Positions 7,908 to 17,123 of a DNA stretch of 64,000 nucleotides are shown one piece after another. The position numbers and the translations under genes are program-made. The first letter of the stretch is position 1, and every line of letters starts with the position of its first letter. A model generated the notes under the pieces. The model had not been told where the DNA came from, ran no database searches, and saw only the letters and a program-made list of their open reading frames with translations. The stretch comes from Rhodoferax sp. BAB1. Its GTDB lineage: Bacteria; Pseudomonadota; Gammaproteobacteria; Burkholderiales; Burkholderiaceae_C. The DNA lies in the NCBI RefSeq assembly GCF_013334205.1, contig NZ_CP054424.1, positions 3,678,001 to 3,742,000 on the forward strand, written 5' to 3'.

Positions 7908-9038
7908 ATGACCCGCACCCAAACAGAACAGCGCCAGGCCCTGCGTTCGACCTGGATCAGCGTCTGGATCAACCTGGTACTGGCCGCCATGCAGGTGGTG
8001 ATCGGCGTGTTCGCACGTTCCCAGGCCCTGATCGCCGACGGTCTGCATTCGCTCTCCGACCTGGTGGCCGACGGCGTGGTGCTGTTTGCCGCGCGCCATT
8101 CGCACGCCGAGGCCGATGCGGAGCACCCCTACGGCCACGCGCGTTTCGAGACGGCCGCCTCGCTGGCCATCGGTCTGATCTTGCTGGCCACGGGCGTGGG
8201 CATGGTGTGGACGGCCGGGGTCAAGCTGCATGCGGGCGAGAGCCTGGGGGCCGTGCATCCGCTGGCGCTGCTGGCCGCGCTGCTCACGCTGGTCGCCAAG
8301 GAAGGGCTGTTCCGCTACATGCGGCGCATCGGCGAGCGGCTCAAGAGTTCGATGCTGATTGCCAACGCCTGGCACGCGCGCGCCGACGCCGCCTCCTCCC
8401 TGGTGGTGGCGGTGGGCATCGCGGCCAACCTGCTGGGCTATCACAGCATGGATGCGGTGGCGGCCGTCATCGTGGGTTTCATGATCGTCAAGGCCGGCTG
8501 GGATTTCTCGGTCGACGCCTTCCACAGCCTGACCGACCACGCGCTGGATCCCGAGGAGATCGCGCGCATCCACGGCACGGCGCAGGCGGTCGACGGCGTG
8601 CTGGACGTGCACAAGCTGCGCACGCGCCGCATGGGGGACTGGGCCGTGATCGACATGCATGTGGAGGTGGATGCGCACCTCACGGTCTCCGAGGGGCATT
8701 ACATCGCCGAGCAGATCGCGGCCCAGGTCCAGGCCGCGCACCGCGTGGCCGAGTGCACCGTGCACATCGACCCCGGCACGGTGCGCCACCTGCCACGCGT
8801 GCTGGCGCTGCCGCCGCGTACTCTGGTGCAGGCCCGGGCCCGGGAGGTGCTGGGCCATCCGGTGACGCTGCGCCTGCACTACCTGGAAGGCGGGCTGGAG
8901 GTGGAGGCCGAACTGGGCGTGCACGTCAGCGCCGCCGAACTGCAGCGCCTGCAGCGCGAACTGCAGGCGGCGCTGGCGGAGCTGGGCCACGTGGCCAGCG
9001 TCAGCCTGCGCTGCGTCCCCGCCGGAGGGCATGCGTGA
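7908..9038 (+). CDS. Cation diffusion facilitator (CDF) family metal efflux protein
   Basis: 376 residues. Six hydrophobic helices lie in the first two thirds. The CDF metal site is seen as ALIADGLHSLSDLVAD in helix II (HxxxD) and HARADAASS in helix V (HxxxD), with the signature HPYGHARFE between. A cytosolic C-terminal domain with histidines (DMHVEVD, CTVHIDPG) follows. It exports divalent metals such as Zn, Fe, Mn or Cd against protons; specificity cannot be read off. A further roughly 70-residue extension repeats a CDF-like C-terminal motif. The stop overlaps the GTG of the MFS gene. Confidence 0.93.
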   Translation: MTRTQTEQRQALRSTWISVWINLVLAAMQVVIGVFARSQALIADGLHSLSDLVADGVVLFAARHSHAEADAEHPYGHARFETAASLAIGLILLATGVGMVWTAGVKLHAGESLGAVHPLALLAALLTLVAKEGLFRYMRRIGERLKSSMLIANAWHARADAASSLVVAVGIAANLLGYHSMDAVAAVIVGFMIVKAGWDFSVDAFHSLTDHALDPEEIARIHGTAQAVDGVLDVHKLRTRRMGDWAVIDMHVEVDAHLTVSEGHYIAEQIAAQVQAAHRVAECTVHIDPGTVRHLPRVLALPPRTLVQARAREVLGHPVTLRLHYLEGGLEVEAELGVHVSAAELQRLQRELQAALAELGHVASVSLRCVPAGGHA

Positions 9039-10495
9039 AGCACCCCGCCACCCTGCCCGAGATGCAGGCGCGTTACGGCGAGCGCTACCGCTGGCTGCTG
9101 CTGCTGGCGGTGATGGTGGGGACCATGGCGTCCATCATGTCCTCCACCATCATCAACGTGGCCATTCCCGACATGAGCCACCAGTTCGTGCTGGGGCAGG
9201 AGCGTGCCCAGTGGGCCACGTCCAGCTTCATGGTGGCGACCACGGTGGCCATGCTGTGCACGCCCTGGCTGCTGGCCAGCTTCGGCTACCGCCGCACCTA
9301 CGTGGTGGCCATGCTGATGCTGCTGGGCGGCGGCGTGGGCGGCGGCCTGGCAGGGAATTTCGAGGTGGTGCTGGTCGCGCGTGTGGTCGAGGGCCTGGCC
9401 GCGGGGGTGGTGCAGCCCATCCCGGCCATCATCATCATGCGCGCCTTCCAGCCGCAGGAGCGCGGCCGCGCCGGCGGCATCTTCGGCATGGGCGTGGTGC
9501 TGGCCCCGGCGCTGGGCCCCAGCATCGGCGGCCTGCTGGTCGACTGGTTCGGCTGGCGTTCCATCTTCTTCATGGTCGTGCCCTTCTGCGTGGCGTCGAT
9601 CTGGCTGGCCTATCGCTACGTGCCGGTCACCGCGCCCGGCGGCGCCGCGGCCGACCGCCAGGGCAACCGGCTGGACTGGGCCGGCCTGCTGTTGGCCACC
9701 GTGGGCACGCTGTGCCTGCTCAACGGCATGGTCGAGCTGCACGGCGCAACGTCCGCGCAGGCCTGGGCGCTGCTGGGTGTGGCGCTGGCCTGCACGGTGG
9801 GTTTCATCGCCTGGCAGCGGCACCAGGCCAGGCGCGGCGACATGCCGCTCATGCATCCGGACCTGTTTGCCTTCCGCTCCTTCGCCATGGGCAGCCTGGT
9901 GGCCTTCATCTACGGCACGGCCCTGTTCGGCTCGACCTACCTGCTGCCGCTCTACATCCAGATGGCGCAGCAGCTCTCGGCATCCCACGTGGGCACCATC
10001 ATGCTGCCGGCGGGGCTGGTGCTGGCCGTCACCATCCCCCTGGCCGGGCGCCTGTCGGACCACTGGCCGATCCGCGTGCTGATCTGCCTGGGCCTGGCGC
10101 TGCTTTCCGCATCGTTCGCGCTGATGGTGACGATCAGCCTGCACGCTACACTGTGGCTGCTGGTGGCCTGGGTGGTGCTGGGCCGCATCGGCCTGGGGTT
10201 CATCCTGCCTTCGCTGAACAACGGCGCCATGGCGGGCCTGGAGCCGCGGCTGATCTCGCAGGCTTCCAGCGCCATCAATTTCCTGCGCATGCTGGGCGGT
10301 GCAGTGGGCGTGAGCCTGTGCGGCATCGTGCTGGAGTGGCGTATCGCCGCGCATGGCGACAACCTGAGCCGCCCCGACAGCAGCGTGGCGCGGCTGGCCG
10401 CCTTCGACGAGACCTTCGTTTTGCTGGCGGGGGTTTGCGCGCTGGCCATGCTGGCGGCCTGGCAGATGCGCGTGTCTGCGCGACTGGAGAAATAG
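9035..10495 (+). CDS. MFS drug:proton antiporter, DHA2 (EmrB/QacA) type
   Basis: 486 residues, starting at a GTG that overlaps the CDF stop. The length and hydrophobic pattern fit 14 membrane helices. It shows the DHA2 motif C region GMGVVLAPALGPSIGGLLVD and a motif-A-like loop after helix 2 (SFGYRRTYV). No HlyD/EmrA-type membrane fusion partner or TetR/MarR regulator is adjacent, so it probably works alone in the inner membrane. Substrates unknown. Confidence 0.9.
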   Translation: MKHPATLPEMQARYGERYRWLLLLAVMVGTMASIMSSTIINVAIPDMSHQFVLGQERAQWATSSFMVATTVAMLCTPWLLASFGYRRTYVVAMLMLLGGGVGGGLAGNFEVVLVARVVEGLAAGVVQPIPAIIIMRAFQPQERGRAGGIFGMGVVLAPALGPSIGGLLVDWFGWRSIFFMVVPFCVASIWLAYRYVPVTAPGGAAADRQGNRLDWAGLLLATVGTLCLLNGMVELHGATSAQAWALLGVALACTVGFIAWQRHQARRGDMPLMHPDLFAFRSFAMGSLVAFIYGTALFGSTYLLPLYIQMAQQLSASHVGTIMLPAGLVLAVTIPLAGRLSDHWPIRVLICLGLALLSASFALMVTISLHATLWLLVAWVVLGRIGLGFILPSLNNGAMAGLEPRLISQASSAINFLRMLGGAVGVSLCGIVLEWRIAAHGDNLSRPDSSVARLAAFDETFVLLAGVCALAMLAAWQMRVSARLEK

Positions 10496-10499
10496 GACC

Positions 10500-11267
10500 A
10501 TGTGCCAGCTGCTGGGCATGAACTGCAATGTGCCGACCGACGTGATGTTCAGCTTCGCGGGTTTTGCCGAGCGCGGCGGGCGCACCGACCACCACGGCGA
10601 CGGCTGGGGCATCGCCTTCTTCGAGGACAAGGGCCTGCGCCATTTCGTCGACCACCAGTCGGCCGCCGAGTCGCCCGTGGCCGAGCTGATCCGCCATTAC
10701 CCGATCAAGAGCCGCAACGTCATCTCGCACATCCGCAAGGCCACGCAGGGCGAGGTGACGCTGGAGAACTGCCACCCCTTCGTGCGCGAGCTCTGGGGCC
10801 GTTACTGGGTGTTTGCGCACAACGGTGACCTCAAGGACTACGCGCCGCGCCTGCATGGCAGCTTCCGGCCGGTGGGGCATACCGACAGCGAACGCGCCTT
10901 CTGCTGGCTGCTGCAGGAACTGGCCAAGTCGCACGCCAGCGTGCCTTCCATCGCCGAGCTGACGCTGACCCTGCGCGAACTGGTGCCGCAGATCGCACGC
11001 CACGGCACTTTCAATTTCCTGCTGAGCAATGGCGAGGCGCTGTGGGCGCATGCCTCGACGAAGCTCTTCCATGTGGTGCGTCAGCACCCTTTCGGCAGCG
11101 CCACCCTGCGCGACGAGGACCTGAGCGTGAATTTCGCCGAGCACGCCGCGCCGGGTGACCGCGTGGCGGTGGTGGTGACGGCGCCGCTGACCAGCGACGA
11201 GTTGTGGACGGCGTTTGCGCCGGGTGAACTCAGGGTGTTTGTGGACGGCCTGCCGCTGCCCGGCTGA
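10500..11267 (+). CDS. Class II glutamine amidotransferase (YafJ-like)
   Basis: 255 residues beginning Met-Cys: Cys2 is the N-terminal nucleophile that frees ammonia from glutamine once Met is removed. The amidotransferase core is clear ([31 protein letters not shown]). There is no synthetase domain, as in the stand-alone YafJ group, whose acceptor is unknown. It starts 4 bp after the MFS stop, so it is probably co-transcribed. Confidence 0.9.
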   Translation: MCQLLGMNCNVPTDVMFSFAGFAERGGRTDHHGDGWGIAFFEDKGLRHFVDHQSAAESPVAELIRHYPIKSRNVISHIRKATQGEVTLENCHPFVRELWGRYWVFAHNGDLKDYAPRLHGSFRPVGHTDSERAFCWLLQELAKSHASVPSIAELTLTLRELVPQIARHGTFNFLLSNGEALWAHASTKLFHVVRQHPFGSATLRDEDLSVNFAEHAAPGDRVAVVVTAPLTSDELWTAFAPGELRVFVDGLPLPG

Positions 11268-11367
11268 TACCGCTTTACGCCTTGAGCGGGGCTGGGCCAC
11301 AATGGGTGCCGAGGATCTTCCACCCCCCCCCGCGGACCTGGATGCAGGCTCGCAGACCGAGGAGTCG

Positions 11368-12915
11368 ATGATGAACAGCATAACCGTGCGTCTGCCCCTG
11401 GCCTTTGCCCTGGCCCTGACCCTCCTGCTGGCCGCGGCGCTGGCCGGTCTGTACCAGATGCGGCAGGCGCTGGGGGTGTATGAAACGGTCGTGCAGCTGG
11501 GCAATGACCAGGAGCGCGCCGCCTCCGCCATGCTGGTCGACTTCAAGACCCAGGTCCAGGAATGGAAAAACACGCTGCTGCGCGGCCGTGACCCCAAGCA
11601 GCTGGAGCGTTACTGGGGCAGTTTCACCAAGTCCGAGCAGGCCGTGGCGGACCAGGGGCGCAAGCTGCTGGCCACCTTGCCACCCGGGGAAAGCAAGACC
11701 ATGGTCGAGAACTTTCTCCAGGAGCATGCCAAGATGGGACAGGGTTACCGCAAGGGCCTGGAGGCCTTCAAGGCCGCCGATTTCGACGCCAGCGTCGGCG
11801 ACAAGGCGGTCAGCGGCATGGACCGGGCGCCGGCCAAGCTGCTCGACGATGTCAGCACCGAACTGGCGACTCATGCGCGTGAGGTCGGGCAGCAGGCCAG
11901 TATGGAAGGGCGCCAGGCCCTGGTGGTGTCGCTGGTGCTGATGCTGGTGGTGTTCGTGCTGGGTGTCGTCGCCGCTTATCGCTTCAGCCGCACCATCACC
12001 CAGCCGATCCAGCAGTCCCTGGCGCTGGCCCAGGCCGTCGCGACCGGGGACCTGACTTCCACGCAGCAGGCCCGCGGAAGCGACGAGCTGGCCCGGCTGC
12101 TGCAGGCCTTGATGGGCATGCAGCAGTCCCTGGCCCAGGTGGTGGCCCGGGTGCGCCAGGGCTCCGAGAGCGTGGCCACCGCCAGTGCCGAGATTGCCCA
12201 GGGCAACCAGGACCTGAGCTCGCGTACCGAGTCGCAGGCCAGTGCGCTGGAAGAGACCGCCGCCAGCATGGAAGAACTTTCCTCGACCGTGCGCCAGAAC
12301 GCCGACAACGCCAGACAGGGCAACCAGCTGGCCCAGAGCGCCAGCACGGTGGCCGTGCAGGGCGGCGAGGTGGTGGCCCAGGTGGTGGACACCATGAAGG
12401 GCATCAACGATAGCGCGCGCAAGATCCACGACATCATCAGCGTGATCGACGGCATCGCCTTCCAGACCAACATCCTGGCTTTGAACGCCGCGGTGGAAGC
12501 GGCCAGGGCGGGCGAGCAGGGCCGCGGTTTTGCCGTGGTGGCCAGCGAGGTGCGCTCGCTGGCCGGTCGCAGCGCCGAGGCCGCCAAGGAGATCAAGAAC
12601 CTGATCACCGACAGCGTGCAGCGTGTCGAGCAGGGCAGTGCCCAGGTCGACCAGGCCGGGACCACCATGAACGAGGTGGTGGCGGCCATCCGGCGCGTGA
12701 CCGAGATCATGGGCGAGATCAGCGGGGCCAGCAGCGAGCAAAGCCAGGGCGTGGCGCAGATCGGCGAGGCCGTGACCCAGATGGACCAGGCCACGCAGCA
12801 GAACGCGGCCCTGGTCGAGCAGATGGCGGCGGCCGCGGCCAGCCTGAAGATGCAGGCGCAGGAGCTGGTGCAGACGGTGGCCGTGTTCCGGCTGGCCGCC
12901 GGCCCGGTGGGCTGA
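11368..12915 (+). CDS. Methyl-accepting chemotaxis protein
   Basis: About 515 residues. Membrane helix 1 is at about 9-28. A periplasmic four-helix-type sensor (about 29-180) follows, then helix 2 at about 183-203, HAMP at about 205-255, and a cytoplasmic signalling domain with the conserved tip [18 protein letters not shown] near 361-380. There is no C-terminal CheR/CheB-docking pentapeptide, so it may depend on other receptors for adaptation. The start is one of two adjacent ATGs (11368 or 11371). The 5' leader has a run of nine C at about 11323-11331. The ligand is unknown. Confidence 0.93.
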   Translation: MMNSITVRLPLAFALALTLLLAAALAGLYQMRQALGVYETVVQLGNDQERAASAMLVDFKTQVQEWKNTLLRGRDPKQLERYWGSFTKSEQAVADQGRKLLATLPPGESKTMVENFLQEHAKMGQGYRKGLEAFKAADFDASVGDKAVSGMDRAPAKLLDDVSTELATHAREVGQQASMEGRQALVVSLVLMLVVFVLGVVAAYRFSRTITQPIQQSLALAQAVATGDLTSTQQARGSDELARLLQALMGMQQSLAQVVARVRQGSESVATASAEIAQGNQDLSSRTESQASALEETAASMEELSSTVRQNADNARQGNQLAQSASTVAVQGGEVVAQVVDTMKGINDSARKIHDIISVIDGIAFQTNILALNAAVEAARAGEQGRGFAVVASEVRSLAGRSAEAAKEIKNLITDSVQRVEQGSAQVDQAGTTMNEVVAAIRRVTEIMGEISGASSEQSQGVAQIGEAVTQMDQATQQNAALVEQMAAAAASLKMQAQELVQTVAVFRLAAGPVG

Positions 12916-12924
12916 GGCGGGCGC

Positions 12925-13887
12925 TCAGCGCACCGTCAGCGCCACTTCCAGCGTGTCGAGGAACATGGCCGCGACGTCGAAGCCGGCCTGGTCGGTGATT
13001 TCCTGGAAGCAGGTGGGGCTGGTGACGTTGATCTCGGTGAGGCAGTCGCCGATCACGTCCAGGCCGATCAGCAGCAGGCCGCGCGCGGCCAGCACCGGGC
13101 CGATGGCCTCGGCGATCTCGCGGTCACGTGCGCTCAGGGGCTGGGCCACTCCCTTGCCGCCGGCCGCCAGGTTGCCGCGCACTTCACTGCCTTGCGGGAT
13201 GCGTGCCAGGCTGTAGGGCACGGGCTTGCCGCCGATGACCAGGATGCGCTTGTCGCCCTGCGTGATGGCGGGCAGGAATTTCTGCACCATCAGGGTCTGC
13301 GCGCCGTGGCGGTTCAGCGTCTCGATGATGCTGCCCAGGTTCAGGCCGTCGTCGCGCACCCGGAAGATGCCCGCGCCGCCCATGCCGTCCAGCGGCTTGA
13401 GGATGATGTCGCGGTGCTGGGCGTGGAAGTCGCGCACGGCCTGCGCTTCGCGCGTGACCAGGGTGGGCGTGGTGAATTGCGGGAATTCGAGGATGGCGAG
13501 CTTTTCCGGGTGGTCGCGCAGCGCGCGTGGTTTGTTGAAGACGCGCGCACCTTCGCGTTCGGCCTGCTCCAGCAGGTGGGTGGCATAGAAGTACTCGCTG
13601 TCGAAGGGCGGGTCCTTGCGCATGACGATGGCGTCGAAGTCGCGCAGCGCGACCAGGCGCTGGGCCGGCGCCAGCGGCGATTCGTGGAACCAGTGCTCCT
13701 CGTGGCCGGTCAGCCGGATGCGGCGCACATGCGCCTGCACACCGGTGGCGGCCTGCCAGCCCAGCTGCTGCGGCTCGCAGGCTGCCACGGTGTGGCCGCG
13801 GCGCTGTGCCTCGCGCATCATGGCAAAGGTGCTGTCCTTGTAGGTCTTGAACGATTCCAGCGGGTCGGCGATGAAAAGCAGGTCCAT
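12925..13887 (-). CDS. gshB: Glutathione synthetase
   Basis: 320 residues, normal for bacterial GshB, an ATP-grasp enzyme joining gamma-glutamylcysteine and glycine. Recognisable parts are FIADPLESFKTYKDSTFAMM (N-terminal domain), MRKDPPFDSEY, the ATP-grasp segment ILKPLDGMGGAGIFR, and the metal-binding GLDVIGDCLTEINVTSPTC. The ATG at 13887 gives the standard N-terminus. It is convergent with the chemoreceptor gene. The gshA partner is not in the window. Confidence 0.96.
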   Translation of the reverse strand: MDLLFIADPLESFKTYKDSTFAMMREAQRRGHTVAACEPQQLGWQAATGVQAHVRRIRLTGHEEHWFHESPLAPAQRLVALRDFDAIVMRKDPPFDSEYFYATHLLEQAEREGARVFNKPRALRDHPEKLAILEFPQFTTPTLVTREAQAVRDFHAQHRDIILKPLDGMGGAGIFRVRDDGLNLGSIIETLNRHGAQTLMVQKFLPAITQGDKRILVIGGKPVPYSLARIPQGSEVRGNLAAGGKGVAQPLSARDREIAEAIGPVLAARGLLLIGLDVIGDCLTEINVTSPTCFQEITDQAGFDVAAMFLDTLEVALTVR

Positions 13888-14053
13888 GGCGGGTGGTCGC
13901 AAGCTGAGGTGGGCGTTGGGGGCCCGCGCGGGTGGGGCGGGGTCCTGACGGGCTTCAGTCAAGGCTGGAGCCTGGGGCTGGAAGTCTCTCACGAAACCGG
14001 CAGGCTCAGGAAAAGAGGCCCAAGCAAGGCCTGGACCAGCGGCCCGGCGCGAT

Positions 14054-14059
14054 TACAAT
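14054..14059 (+). promoter_or_regulatory. Candidate -10 element for lptAB-rpoN
   Basis: TACAAT, five of six matches to the sigma70 -10 box, lies 35 bp before the chosen lptA start. The -35 position (about 14031-14036) is poor. If used, transcription would begin near 14066, which argues against the earlier in-frame ATG at 14058. Weak evidence. Confidence 0.35.
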
Positions 14060-14093
14060 GCCCCAGACCCCAAAGAGCAAGATTCGTGCCTTT

Positions 14094-14690
14094 ATGAAAT
14101 TTCCCATCCTCCGGCTCCTGCTGTGTGCCGCTTGTGCACTGAGCGCGGGCCTGGCCGGGGCCGAAAAGGCCGACAGCAAGAAGCCGATGAACATTGAGGC
14201 CGACGCCCTGCGCTATGACGACCTCAGGCAGACCAGCGTCTTCAGCGGCAATGTGGTGCTGACGCGGGGTTCCATCATCATCAAGGGCGCCCGTATCGAG
14301 GTGCGCCAGGATCCGCAGGGTTACCAGTTTGGCGTGGTGACGGCCGAGGCCGGCCAGCGCGCCACCTTCCGCCAGAAGCGCGACGGCGATGACGAATACA
14401 TCGAAGGCGAGAGCGAGACCATCGAATACGACGGCCGTGCCGACGTCTTCAAGCTGATCAGGAACGCGGAGCTGCGTCGCCTGCGCGGCAGCCAGGTGGC
14501 CGACCTGGTGACCGGCAACATCATCCAGTACAACAGCCTGACGGATGTCTTCACCGTGGACGGCGGACAGCAAAAGGGCAGCGGGCGCGTACGCGCCACG
14601 CTGACGCCGCGCAGCGAGGCGCCGCAGCCGGCCGCATCGCGCCCGGGCGTGCCGCTGCGCAACGACGATTCCCTCGGAGGGCGCAAGTGA
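14094..14690 (+). CDS. lptA: LPS transport periplasmic protein LptA
   Basis: 198 residues: a signal peptide (about 1-23) and then the OstA/LptA domain with MNIEADALRYDDLRQTSVFSG and internal beta-jellyroll repeats. LptA forms the periplasmic bridge carrying lipopolysaccharide from the inner-membrane LptBFGC complex to LptDE. It overlaps lptB by 4 bp. An in-frame ATG at 14058 is possible; 14094 gives a conventional signal peptide. Unusually, lptC does not precede it: upstream is gshB on the other strand. Confidence 0.93.
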   Translation: MKFPILRLLLCAACALSAGLAGAEKADSKKPMNIEADALRYDDLRQTSVFSGNVVLTRGSIIIKGARIEVRQDPQGYQFGVVTAEAGQRATFRQKRDGDDEYIEGESETIEYDGRADVFKLIRNAELRRLRGSQVADLVTGNIIQYNSLTDVFTVDGGQQKGSGRVRATLTPRSEAPQPAASRPGVPLRNDDSLGGRK

Positions 14691-15517
14691 GCGACAGCCA
14701 GCAGATGGCCGGCACGATCCCGCCCGATACCCAGCCCGACACGGCCACCGCCCCCGACACCCTGCCCGGCGGCGACCCGAGCCGGCTCGAAGCCCGCCAC
14801 CTGAAGAAGTTCTACGGCAGCCGCGAGGTCGTCAAGGACGTCTCGCTGACGGTGCGCAAGGGCGAGGTGGTCGGACTGCTGGGCCCCAATGGCGCGGGCA
14901 AGACCACTTCGTTCTACATGATCGTGGGCCTGGTGCGTGCCAGCGCCGGCGAGATCCTGATCGACGACCAGCCGGTGGAGCACATGCCCATCCACCAGCG
15001 CGCCCGCATGGGCCTGAGCTACCTGCCGCAGGAGGCATCGATCTTCCGCAAGCTCAACGTCGAGGACAACGTGCGTGCCGTGCTGGAGCTGCAGCGCGAC
15101 GCGGACGGCAAGCCCTTGCGCAAGGACGAGATCGAGCTGCGCCTCACGGCCCTGCTGCAGGACCTGCGCGTGGAGAAGTTGCGCCTGTCGCCCGCGCTGG
15201 CGCTCTCGGGCGGCGAGCGCCGTCGTGTGGAGATTGCCCGCGCCCTGGCCACGCAACCGCGTTTCATCCTGCTCGACGAACCTTTCGCCGGCATCGACCC
15301 GATCGCCGTGATCGAGATCCAGCGCATCATCAGCTTCCTGAAGGCGCGCGGCATCGGCGTGCTGATCACCGACCACAATGTGCGCGAGACGCTGGGCATC
15401 TGCGATCACGCCTACATCATCAGCGAAGGCCGCGTGCTGGCCCAGGGTACGCCGGGCGACATCGTCAACAACGCCGACGTGCGCCGGGTCTACCTGGGCG
15501 AGCACTTCAAGATGTGA
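14687..15517 (+). CDS. lptB: LPS export ABC transporter ATPase LptB
   Basis: 276 residues. Walker A GPNGAGKTT is at 66-74, the ABC signature LSGGERRRVEIAR starts at 173, and Walker B FILLDEP ends at about 199. These are arranged as in LptB, which powers LPS extraction with LptFG. The GTG at 14687 overlaps the lptA stop. It gives an N-terminal extension of about 30 residues beyond E. coli LptB; an ATG at 14702 would shorten it only slightly. Confidence 0.96.
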   Translation: MSDSQQMAGTIPPDTQPDTATAPDTLPGGDPSRLEARHLKKFYGSREVVKDVSLTVRKGEVVGLLGPNGAGKTTSFYMIVGLVRASAGEILIDDQPVEHMPIHQRARMGLSYLPQEASIFRKLNVEDNVRAVLELQRDADGKPLRKDEIELRLTALLQDLRVEKLRLSPALALSGGERRRVEIARALATQPRFILLDEPFAGIDPIAVIEIQRIISFLKARGIGVLITDHNVRETLGICDHAYIISEGRVLAQGTPGDIVNNADVRRVYLGEHFKM

Positions 15518-15548
15518 GAGGGCTTGCCCTGCACATCGGACTGACAAC

Positions 15549-17123
15549 ATGAAACAGGGACTGTCGCTGCGGGTCTCCCAGCATCTGGCGCTCACGCCCC
15601 AGCTGCAGCAGTCCATCCGTCTCCTGCAGCTCTCCACGCTGGAGCTCAACCAGGAGGTCGAGCAACTGCTCGACGAGAACCCCTTCCTGGAGCGCGCCGA
15701 CGACAGCGTTGAGCGTGAGGCCCATGGCCTGGAGCGTGCCGATACCCCGGTGGCGCAGGACGAGGGCGACTACGACTACAGCAGCAGCGCTTCGTCCAGC
15801 GAGGCGCCGGACGAAAGCGTCGCGGTGAGCAGCCTGGAGAGCGAGGGCAGCTGGGAGGGCGATGGCAGCGTGGACATGTCGCCCGACGACAGCGAGTGGG
15901 GCGGTGACGCGCCGGCGCGCAACGGCGCGCGCGAGGACGATGAGGCCGATGCCACCGAGCTGGCGCGCAGCCAGGAATCGCTGCAGGACTTCCTCAAGCG
16001 CCAGGCCCTGTCCCTGCGCCTGGGGGCCGAAGACCGTGCCGCCCTGCAGTTCCTGATCGAGTCCCTCAACGAGGACGGTTACCTGGAGGACACGCTCGAA
16101 TCGCTGGCCCAGGGCCTGGCCGGCGAGGAAGGCGAGCATCTGGAGGCCCTGCTCGCCCACTTCGAGCTCGCGCTGCGTCTGCTGCAAAGCCTGGAGCCCA
16201 CCGGCGTGGGTGCGCGCAACATGGCCGAGTGCCTGCGCCTGCAGTTGCTGGCCCTGCAGGCCGAGGCCATGCGCGGCGCGCAGAACCTGCCGGAACCGGC
16301 CGTGGTGGCCCAGGCCCTGCGCATGGTCGAGCAGCCGCCGGAACTGCTGGCGCGGCGCGATCTCCGCAAACTCGCCCAGCTCTGTGGCGGCAGCGAAGCC
16401 CTGACGCGTGAGGCCCTGGGCCTGGTGGCGCGGCTGGAGCCCAAGCCCGGGCGGCGTTTCGTCAATGTCGAGCGCAACGTCATCGTGCCCGACGTGCTGG
16501 TCGTGCGCAGCGGCAGCGGCGCGCAGACCCGCTTTCGCGTGCAGCTCAACCCGGACATCATGCCGCGGCTGCGCGTGCACGATATCTATGCCAATGCGCT
16601 CAAGGGCCACAAGGCCGGCGGCCGCAGCGCCGACAACCACGCCGCGCTGCAGCAGCGCCTGCAGGAGGCGCGCTGGTTCATCAAGAACATCCAGCAGCGC
16701 TTCGACACCATCCTGCGTGTCTCCAGCGCCATCGTCGAGCGACAGAAGAACTTCTTCATGCACGGCGAGCTGGCCATGCGCCCGCTGGTGCTGCGCGAGA
16801 TCGCCGACGAGCTCGGCCTGCACGAGTCCACCATCAGCCGCGTGACCACGGCCAAGTACATGGCCACGCCCTTCGGCACCTACGAGCTCAAGTACTTCTT
16901 CGGCTCGGGCCTGGGCACCGAGTCCGGCGGCAATGCCTCCAGCACGGCGGTGCGCGCGCTGATCAAGCAGTTCGTCAGCGCCGAGAGTGTCAAGAAACCC
17001 CTGTCCGACAGCCAGCTCTCCGAGATGCTCAAGGAGCAGGGTATCGAGTGCGCGCGACGCACGGTCGCCAAATACCGCGAGGCGCTCAAGATCGCGCCCG
17101 CGAATTTACGGAAAGCCTTGTGA
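15549..17123 (+). CDS. rpoN: RNA polymerase sigma-54 factor
   Basis: 524 residues. The Gln/Leu-rich region I is at about 1-50 (LTPQLQQSIRLLQLS, the activator-responsive part). An acidic region II lies at about 55-150, then the core-binding domain and an HTH. The RpoN box ARRTVAKYRE, which reads the -24 element, sits near the C-terminus. It follows lptB by 31 bp, the usual lptB-rpoN order of proteobacteria. Partners are AAA+ activators, none of which is encoded in this window. Confidence 0.97.
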   Translation: MKQGLSLRVSQHLALTPQLQQSIRLLQLSTLELNQEVEQLLDENPFLERADDSVEREAHGLERADTPVAQDEGDYDYSSSASSSEAPDESVAVSSLESEGSWEGDGSVDMSPDDSEWGGDAPARNGAREDDEADATELARSQESLQDFLKRQALSLRLGAEDRAALQFLIESLNEDGYLEDTLESLAQGLAGEEGEHLEALLAHFELALRLLQSLEPTGVGARNMAECLRLQLLALQAEAMRGAQNLPEPAVVAQALRMVEQPPELLARRDLRKLAQLCGGSEALTREALGLVARLEPKPGRRFVNVERNVIVPDVLVVRSGSGAQTRFRVQLNPDIMPRLRVHDIYANALKGHKAGGRSADNHAALQQRLQEARWFIKNIQQRFDTILRVSSAIVERQKNFFMHGELAMRPLVLREIADELGLHESTISRVTTAKYMATPFGTYELKYFFGSGLGTESGGNASSTAVRALIKQFVSAESVKKPLSDSQLSEMLKEQGIECARRTVAKYREALKIAPANLRKAL

